Shown here: positions 6,878 through 13,422 of the stretch, piece after piece | Numbering within the stretch: position 1 is the stretch's first letter | Layout of the letters: every line of letters begins with the position of its first letter | Origin: Conidiobolus incongruus B7586 | Taxonomy: Eukaryota > Entomophthoromycota > Entomophthoromycetes > Entomophthorales > Conidiobolaceae | DNA length: 13,422 bases | Direction: 5' to 3' | NCBI GenBank assembly: GCA_000697335.1 | Contig: JNEM01006156.1 | Span: 1-13,422, forward strand | The notes under the pieces: model-generated | What the model saw: the letters and a program-made list of their open reading frames with translations, nothing else | Database searches by the model: none | What the model was told of the DNA's origin: nothing | Position numbers and translations under genes: made by a program

Positions 6878-7099
6878 ATATATCGAGTTTGGATTATTCT
6901 GGAATTTCATTTAAACTAAATTTAATCTTTTTAACCAAGTCTAAATCTATCAGTTTGACAACAATTTACCAAATGGAGAAATAGTATCTCATTGTAGAAG
7001 GTTGCGAACTGATTGGAAGGATATATTATTTTTGCTGTTATCTCACCTAGCTATTACATCATTTTTGATCTAATTCATAATTATAATTAAGTTTCAATA

Positions 7100-7100
<1 letters not shown>

Positions 7101-7181
<81 letters not shown>
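7101..7181 (+). repeat. (ATT)27 microsatellite
   Basis: Twenty-seven uninterrupted ATT units, 81 bases, about 415 bases upstream of the copy 6 start. It lies between copies 6 and 7. It is probably polymorphic in length. There is no sign that it is translated. Confidence 0.97.
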
Positions 7182-7933
7182 GTAATATTATATTAAAACT
7201 GGTAAGATTTATTCATTGATAGTGAAATGTAATTATTATCAAATTTCCATATTTGATACTGTTTAATATTTGCTGTAAGAGTATATTAATATCTATAGTA
7301 AACATAAAAATATAACTTTTAATATCAACTTTTTGAACAAGCTAAGATTCACTCTATCCATAATAATAAAGTTAAAAAATATTTGTTCCAATGATATCTA
7401 TAGTAAATATATAAATAATACTTTATTTTCAATACCAGATAAACTTGCTTCAATTTTTTAAAATGTATTATTTGTAAAACAAAAACATTCTGATTATTTT
7501 TATATTTAATTTATAATTGTAATCAAAAATCTTTTGGACTTGAACACCTTAAAACCTTTAAATGATATTAAAAGAATGTTCCTATATTGAAGAAGTAACT
7601 TTGAAATTTTTCCATTCTTTATTCTACACAATAACTATATACTCTCAAATGATTTTCTCAAGAGTGATTCAAAGTCTCTGACATTTTCAAAACATCTTAT
7701 AGGAGCCAAACTAAAAATGATACTATAAGTTAGTTTTATAATATTTGAATTTTAACTTTTCTATACATAACTAAGATTTTTACAATTGCTAATTAATAAG
7801 TATTCTGTCACTTGATTTCACATTTCGAATTCTCGGATATCTATAAATCACAATATTAAATATATTTATTACTTAAATCATTTAATCAAACTAACAATAT
7901 AATATCCAAATATGTTTGAAGATAATATTTTTT
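7182..7933. other. Spacer between the ATT repeat and copy 7
   Basis: About 750 bases of AT-rich sequence in which I see no gene, tRNA or family remnant. Confidence 0.5.
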
Positions 7934-7939
7934 TTTATT
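7934..7939 (-). terminator. Putative polyA signal of copy 7
   Basis: AATAAA on the minus strand 108 bases after the stop of copy 7, within a T-rich run on the plus strand. Confidence 0.35.
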
Positions 7940-8046
7940 AAATATATAAAATAAATGAATGAATGACGATAAATATGGTAGCTATTTACAACTTTTTACA
8001 ATAGACACAGTCTTATACTTGAAGCAGATGGATTGATCAAAGTGAA

Positions 8047-8217
8047 TTAAAACCAGGGAAACTTGAGCTTAAAGCGCTTGGGTTCAGATTCTTGATGATA
8101 TCCTGATGTTGATTCTAAACTGCTTCTAGCAGATCCTGGGAAGACTTGTTCGCGCATCTTGGGATCGATGGTAAAAGTTTCAATGAGAGCGATTTGTTGA
8201 GGACAGATGGAAGCCAT
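8047..8217 (-). CDS. Small FTIDPKLREQ/PWF-family protein, copy 7 (56 aa)
   Basis: A 56-residue minus-strand member. It has QQIALIETFTIDPKMREQ at 7-24, FPGS at 26-29, R-S-S-L-E at 31-35, a linker with STSGYHQESEP and the tail RFKLKFPWF at 48-56. Two substitutions are unusual: I-C-P at 4-6 replaces I-S-L, and Met replaces Leu at 21. ATG 8217 (AAATGGC-type context) is the family start, 79 bases after the TATA box, the longest spacing among the copies. It is closest to copy 6. The coding sequence is slightly richer in G and C than the flanks. The function is not recognised. Confidence 0.82.
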   Translation of the reverse strand: MASICPQQIALIETFTIDPKMREQVFPGSARSSLESTSGYHQESEPKRFKLKFPWF

Positions 8218-8288
8218 TTTAATATTTATTACTTGAAATATATCTTATTGGTATGAATTGATGATGATACTATAGATCATTTTGACTG

Positions 8289-8296
8289 TTTATATA
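8289..8296 (-). promoter_or_regulatory. TATA box of copy 7
   Basis: TATATAAA on the minus strand, 79 bases before the ATG. About 150 bases further upstream, minus-strand TGCGAAT (8446-8452) looks like the family box with one base lost. Confidence 0.6.
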
Positions 8297-8472
8297 CACT
8301 TAATTTCATAAGGGATTGAAATTCTCATGAACTCAATATTTGGCTAAACTTACCTTGTGTTACTATTTTCGGAATTGCAAAGCTATATGAAATTCTCAGC
8401 ATACAGAATTCAGCCATAACTACCCGAAAGCAATTATTCTAGATTATTCGCATCATTTTAAATTTTTTAACT

Positions 8473-8509
8473 GCATTTTTTCCAAACGGATAATTTTGGA
8501 AAAAATTGC
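8473..8509. repeat. Hairpin-forming inverted repeat upstream of copy 7
   Basis: A perfect 11-base inverted repeat (TTTTTTCCAAA at 8476-8486, TTTGGAAAAAA at 8495-8505) is extended by GCA/TGC across one bulged T, around a 9-base loop. An 8-base palindrome CCAATTGG follows at about 8509-8516. It could be an edge of a small element or a cruciform. Confidence 0.5.
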
Positions 8510-9007
8510 CAATTGGATATTTTTACCATTTATGCAGGCACTTGATGGATACAAATTTATAACTCAAAGTTTTTTGGGGTGCTGGATATTTTGATGACAT
8601 CATTTGCGAATAAAAATAACTAATCAAAATACAGCATTTAAAATGATATATTATGTATCTATATGTTTTTATTTCATACATTTTTAATCTATCATAGAAT
8701 ATAAAATATACAATGACAAATTTAATTATAAATAGAATATAAACAATCAATATTATTTATTTTTGTAGGCCAATATATTAACTATTTGCAGTTTGTGCTA
8801 GATTAAGAATCTTAGAATATAATAGATGCATATTATTTGAATCTGGTTGGATGGGAGGATAAAAAGATATAGCTTATTAATTCAGATGAAGACTTATCTA
8901 CTCAAGAACCTTGGAAATCGCTAAAGCTTTAAAATATATCAAAATTAATTATTTATAAATGTAATAATAAAATTAATGTATGAACCCAACTAGTTTCATT
9001 AATTTAT
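8510..9007. other. Spacer upstream of copy 7, with a less AT-rich block
   Basis: No gene is supported. The first 110 bases are noticeably richer in G and C, including TTGGGGTGCTGG and the near-palindrome TGATGACATCA at about 8592-8602. They look like a dispersed-repeat fragment, but no second copy is in the window. A 75-aa open frame on the minus strand (8523-8750) is hydrophobic and low in complexity, and probably arises by chance. Confidence 0.4.
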
Positions 9008-9144
9008 TAATAAAAAATTCATATTCTAATTATATATAGTAAGTTTATTTACAATGTGAATAAGAAATATGTGATAATGATAATATACAGGGTTATCAAT
9101 TCAACAAGTGAATGAAATCAAAAACTAAAATCTTGATCTAGACT

Positions 9145-9318
9145 TTAAAACCAAGAAAACTTGATTTTAAAATGCCTTAGCGCAGAAGTATAACTTTGTC
9201 CCTTATTCGAGTCTAAACTATCTCTGTCTGATCCTGGAAAAGCTTTTCGACCTAGTTTGGGATCAATGATAAAAAATATTTCAAAGTGAGCAATATGATG
9301 TAAACTGGTGGCACCTAA
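9145..9318 (-). pseudogene. Degenerate family member, copy 8
   Basis: The family frame is open for 57 codons but begins with TTA where the others have ATG (9316-9318). It reads S-L-H-H-I-A-H-F-E, then an extra codon giving IFFIIDPKL, then G-R-K-A in place of R-E-Q-T, FPGS, R-D-S-L-D-S, and ends HFKIKFSWF. An in-frame ATG at 9369 would give a 74-residue product, but it lies only 15 bases after the TATA-like box, probably upstream of the transcription start. Loss of the start, loss of the invariant R-E and P-to-S in the PWF tail all point to relaxed constraint. It is most likely a pseudogene. A diverged gene using another start is the alternative, since the frame has not been broken. Confidence 0.7.
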
Positions 9319-9383
9319 TTGAAATAATGATGATTCGAAAATATAATGTAATTGAGTGAATAAACTCATTATAATGAAATCCT

Positions 9384-9391
9384 TTTACATA
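9384..9391 (-). promoter_or_regulatory. Degenerate TATA box of copy 8
   Basis: TATGTAAA followed by AGG on the minus strand, 73 bases before the lost start codon: exactly the family spacing, with one changed base relative to TATATAAA. Confidence 0.45.
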
Positions 9392-12239
9392 ACATTTTGG
9401 CGAATAATTACAATTATTTTGATTCAACACTTGTAATGAAAATTTTAACCGTCATTGATAATTTATAAACCTACTATTAGCAAACGTACCATTAAAGATA
9501 CCAAGTTATATTGTGAACTATTCTAGATATATGGAAAATGAACAATTGATAGCTTCATATAGTCAATACTGTTGTAATTATCTATTAAATATTATATATG
9601 TATATTATGGTAATCTGGGAATAATATATTTTAATTTTTTACATAACAAGCACAAAATATATTGACGACAATTTGATCCCAATTCCCATTGCTCTTAGCT
9701 TGTTGACTCATTGAATGGATACTGTTTATAGATATCAAAAATTGAGAATTGAGAAATTTTTTTAAATATAATACACTTTATATATTTATATATGCTAGGA
9801 CTTGGTAAATATTTTCCATCCAATTTGAGCCAAAATAACTGTTGAATGCTATTATCGAAAACAAACTCCTTAATGATATAATACTCCAGTCAATGTAGAT
9901 ACTTCACTTCAAAATAAATAGAACCAAAAATGAAATTGGCTGATAAGTATTAGATCTTTTTAATATAAACTAAATAACAACTCAATTGTTGAGTATTTTA
10001 CACAGATAGTGTTCAAATATTGAGATTGAAAATTCTCACCAAAAATCAAAAAAAATTACGATTTACGCCTGTCAAATTTTAAAAAAACATCGGAAGTTTT
10101 CGGACTATACAATTGTTTAATTGGATTTGGTAAATTACGTCATTTAAGAATCGTTGGCAAATTGCCACATGCAATAAATTCCCAAATTTAGTATTAACAT
10201 ATTTATATAACTATATTAAGTATATTGCGTTGCAAAATATTTTTGGTTAATTGACTGGAAACATGAATGAAATTCTAATTATTTAATAGTAATATACTCA
10301 AAAGTATACATTCAATATTGACCATTTATAACTTAAATTTCGATTCATCAATACAATTTTATTATTATTTCCTGATTATTAATTTCATAATTTTTATATA
10401 AAATCGATATATAGTTAGTAAAATATCAATATATATCCTTTTAATAAGATTTTCATCAAATTATCAATAATATCAATAATATCAATATATGATTTTGACC
10501 TAATTACCCAATTATCCTATATTAACTATATATGTTTAAAAGTACTTGAATTTTTTTATTAAAATGCTTCAATATCAAAATATTCAGCACCAATTTAAGT
10601 ATAGAAAAATTAATGTAATGATTTTTATCTATCTTTCAATTATCAAAACCATAGTTTACCCAATTTGCTACATAAAAATTGGTAACAGTACTGGATTTTT
10701 CAAACAATGTTGTACTGAATAATATTTATTTTAATTGTTTTAGGTATTATTACTATTTTAAATTCCAGCGCAGTTTTATACTAATCTACCCTTGTTATCC
10801 ATTATCTACATAATAGAATATATCATTGTGTAATATCATTAATCGTAATAATATTACTTTATCTTTACATTCAGCATTTATTAATCAGATAGTTTTTATC
10901 TATATATTTTGAAAATATTCAAGAAATTCCAAATAAAATTTACATTTTAAAACATAGTAATATACCAACTGGATTGGGAAATGCATTTTGCTAATTATGT
11001 ATTAGTTTTTCATAATTATGCAGAAATGAAAAATATACCTGATTGTAAAGTAAATTTTAAAAGACTGTGCTTGATAATAATTTAATTATTTTTTGAATTG
11101 AAGTTGATTCCAAAAATTTCTATTTTTATCATTATACAATTGGTTTATTTATTATATATCATTAAAAACTGTATAATTAATTGTTTGTCATGCTTAATGA
11201 ATTAACTAGTTAGATTTTTTTAATATCAATCATTATCCTGAAAAGGATTTAGTAGCGATAAATAGAATTCATTCAATTAATTTTCATTTAAATTTCAATA
11301 TAAATATAAGTAAAAGTACCTTCATCTCTACTCAAAGGTGATATTCGTTAAAAATTAATTGTTTTCAATATATCTTTAGTTATTTAATATTCATTAATAA
11401 TGGGTAGCCACATTAGTTTTTTGATAAATGAAAAAAAATAGTTTTCAAAATATTGAAAATAAATCTTAATATAATGATGCGTTATCCTTGTTTATTAATA
11501 CTGTAAAAATTAAAGGTGTAGAGAATTATTTCTTGAACATTAGAATTTCATTGTAGTTTTTTAAAATGTTTGATATTTTAATGCAAAATTAATTTGGAAG
11601 CATAAAAATATTATATTATTGTTTTGATACTTTTCAAATTTTCATAGCTGAATTAATAATAATATTATTTTTTGATTGAAAAAGATTTATAAAGACAAAC
11701 CACTTTATCTAATCTATATGGTTGGTATCTTTTAAATTGATAAAATTTTTATATCAATATGTCAATTCATAATATCTTGGCTCTATATTTGATTATTATA
11801 TTTTATATATCAGTTAGTTAAATTCCAGCAATATCATTATAAATATATGACAAATCCAGTTAAATTTCAAACTCTATTGGTCGATTATTAATTTTGAATA
11901 TAATATAAATTATTCAGATAAAAATTAATTTTAATTAATTAACAATATTCAAATTTTCATTAATGAAAATTTATACATTAACTCATAGTTCATTAGGACT
12001 GAATTTTTTTTCGTATGGCTTAGTTCTATCAACTTTGATTGATGATAGCTGTGAATTGAGATATGCTAAATATATTATAAACAGAATAAATAAAACTTTT
12101 TACATTTCATCAAATCAATGTAATAATGAATTTGAATATACCGGTTTCAGCCTTGAAATAAAAATCAATATTTTTAAGTCTTAATATATTTTATTTGAAA
12201 AAAGTTTTAAATATTACTTGATGCATCTATTATTTTGAT
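9392..12239. other. Gene-poor AT-rich region
   Basis: Nearly 3 kb in which I cannot support any gene. A less AT-rich patch at about 10050-10180 (with CATCGGAAG and TTGGCAAATTGCC) may be an old repeat. TATCAATAA is repeated in tandem at 10462-10488 (two perfect units plus a near one). A 73-aa open frame at 11963-12184 has no recognisable motif or family similarity and is left unassigned. No family motifs are found on either strand. Confidence 0.45.
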
Positions 12240-12640
12240 TCATAACTTTTTAGTCAATTCTGCAGGCAATTGTCAAAAGTGGTTATTTACAAAGGTAGAG
12301 TTTGGGATATAAGCTTTTTTAATGAGAATTTACAACCAGTTTAGTTTCACCTTTAATCATATCCAATATTGTTTTTCGAGGTCATTTAATATCTTTGATT
12401 ACTCTATGATTGGGCTAGAGGCAGTTTTTTGGCCCTTATAAGCATTTCTTTTGTTCCAATTTGATATTTTAGCTAAAATGAGCTTCAAATTGAGCTTAAA
12501 CATTATTTCATTAGAAATTATAATTAGATTATCTACTAAATTAACGATTATAGAACACGAAATCATTTTCTTGTATACTCCAAGAACTTGAAAGTACCAA
12601 ATATTTTCCTTGATGAAATGAGGCGCCTATCGAGATAAAT
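12240..12640. other. Less AT-rich unexplained block
   Basis: About 400 bases with visibly more G and C than its surroundings (for example TTGGGCTAGAGGCAG, GGCCCTTATAAG and the GC-only-core palindrome AGGCGCCT at 12621-12628). No frame longer than about 60 codons is open. It may be an exon fragment, a degraded transposon or a repeat; the sequence does not decide. Confidence 0.3.
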
Positions 12641-13422
12641 ATAAATGAAAAATATTTAATAAATAAACTTTATTAAGCTTAAATTTTCCGCATCCTTGTA
12701 AATAATTCCAAATGTGATGACAAATACCATCCAAAAAACTGGAAATCAACCCATATGAAAATAGATCTAACAATCCATCAAATATCATTATAACAAACCA
12801 TATAAACTTAAAATATTAACTTAAGTTAAATATTATTATAACTTAATTTAAAAACTGTAATGAATAAACTAACTGATTTATCTTGAAAATATAATTCTTG
12901 CAAAATATTTCAAAGTATTCTAATTTTTAATATACACTAGCCTGCAAAAGTGAGTCATAAAATTAAAAATCTTTATATTTTTATCATAATCTTAATTAAT
13001 TGTTATTCAAATGAATTTATATTGAACTATGTAATTGATATATATTTTTTATTTATAATATAATATATAAAGTTAAATTTTAATTAATTAATAACTGATA
13101 TATTATAATTAAAAGTATATTTAAGATAAGTTATATATTTGTGGGTTTTAGTATTGAGAGTAAAATTAATAATTAATATATCTACCTTTTACTTTTTTAA
13201 CCTTTTTAAGTTTATAAGGTATAAAGTTAATTAACTTTTTATATCAAGCAAAACTAATATTATTTTAAACTTCTTAAATATACTTTTAAAATTGATTTAA
13301 ATCTTTTATTAAAAGGGAAGCTTATATTAATATTTTTATTTAATCTTAAAGATATTTAATTAAGTTAAGATTAAAAGATTAAAGAGGTTATTCTATAACA
13401 GTTATTTTGTAATTTTTAAGCT
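12641..13422. repeat. Palindrome-rich, very AT-rich tail
   Basis: The last about 780 bases are even more AT-rich and unusually full of self-complementary stretches. These include TTAACTTAAGTTAA (14 bases, near 12816-12829), AAAGTTAATTAACTTT (13223-13238) and an 11-base-stem hairpin with arms at 13339-13349 and 13365-13375. No gene is seen. It may be structured spacer DNA or the start of another repeat running beyond the window. Confidence 0.4.

Noticed and set aside
8523-8750. 75-aa minus-strand open frame, hydrophobic
   Set aside because: Low-complexity Ile/Tyr/Phe composition typical of translated AT-rich spacer; no TATA at family distance.
296-9318. Array of regularly spaced units considered as a CRISPR-like or satellite array
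   Set aside because: Units are 1.1-1.5 kb, are coding, and lie in two orientations with diverged spacers; this is tandem gene duplication in a eukaryote.
11963-12184. 73-aa plus-strand open frame
   Set aside because: No motif I recognise. TATAAAT lies 59 bases upstream, but such words are common here. It could be an exon; expression data would be needed to list it.
12480-12515. Possible further family tail on the minus strand (TTTAAGCTCAA)
   Set aside because: Only 11 bases match the FKLK coding stretch of copy 6; no PWF codons, core motif or TATA box nearby.

Overview
The window looks like nuclear DNA of an AT-rich eukaryote. Supporting signs are intronless short genes with TATATAAA-type boxes about 70 bases before the start codon, AATAAA-like signals about 70 to 115 bases after the stop, a Pol III-type tRNA gene with internal A and B boxes, and an 81-base ATT microsatellite. 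An early-diverging fungus of the Glomeromycotina kind or a dictyostelid amoeba would both fit. The long A/T homopolymer runs typical of Dictyostelium discoideum spacers are largely absent, so I lean weakly to the fungus. This is inference from style, not a match to a known sequence.

The main content is a previously unrecognised (by me) multigene family of very short proteins, 56 to 73 residues. They share an N-terminal core (about residues 4-35: LHQIA, FTIDPKLREQTFPGS, then R/K-x-S), a variable Ser-rich linker, and a basic aromatic C-terminus K-[FL]-K-[LF]-P-W-[FL]-stop. Eight copies are visible. Five lie on the plus strand (296-466, 1431-1601, 2833-3054, 4003-4176 and a decayed one at 5245-5410). 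Three lie on the minus strand (6515-6685, 8047-8217 and a degenerate one at 9145-9318). The two arms converge on a gap holding a minus-strand tRNA-Gln(UUG) gene at 5961-6031.

Every copy keeps its own TATA box at nearly the same distance from the family start. The four intact plus-strand copies also share an exact upstream TGCGTAAT box. Each copy is therefore a complete promoter-gene-polyA cassette about 1.1 to 1.5 kb long, amplified in tandem. The second copy is a clear mosaic: its 5' part and upstream flank follow copy 3, and its 3' part and downstream flank follow copy 1. That is the product expected from unequal crossing-over between copies 1 and 3. Copy 3 carries an insertion of about 205 bases with a 9-base direct repeat, lying between its TGCGTAAT box and its TATA box.

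From about 9.4 kb to the end I find no gene I can support. There is AT-rich spacer, a less AT-rich patch at about 12.24-12.64 kb, and a palindrome-rich tail after 12.64 kb.
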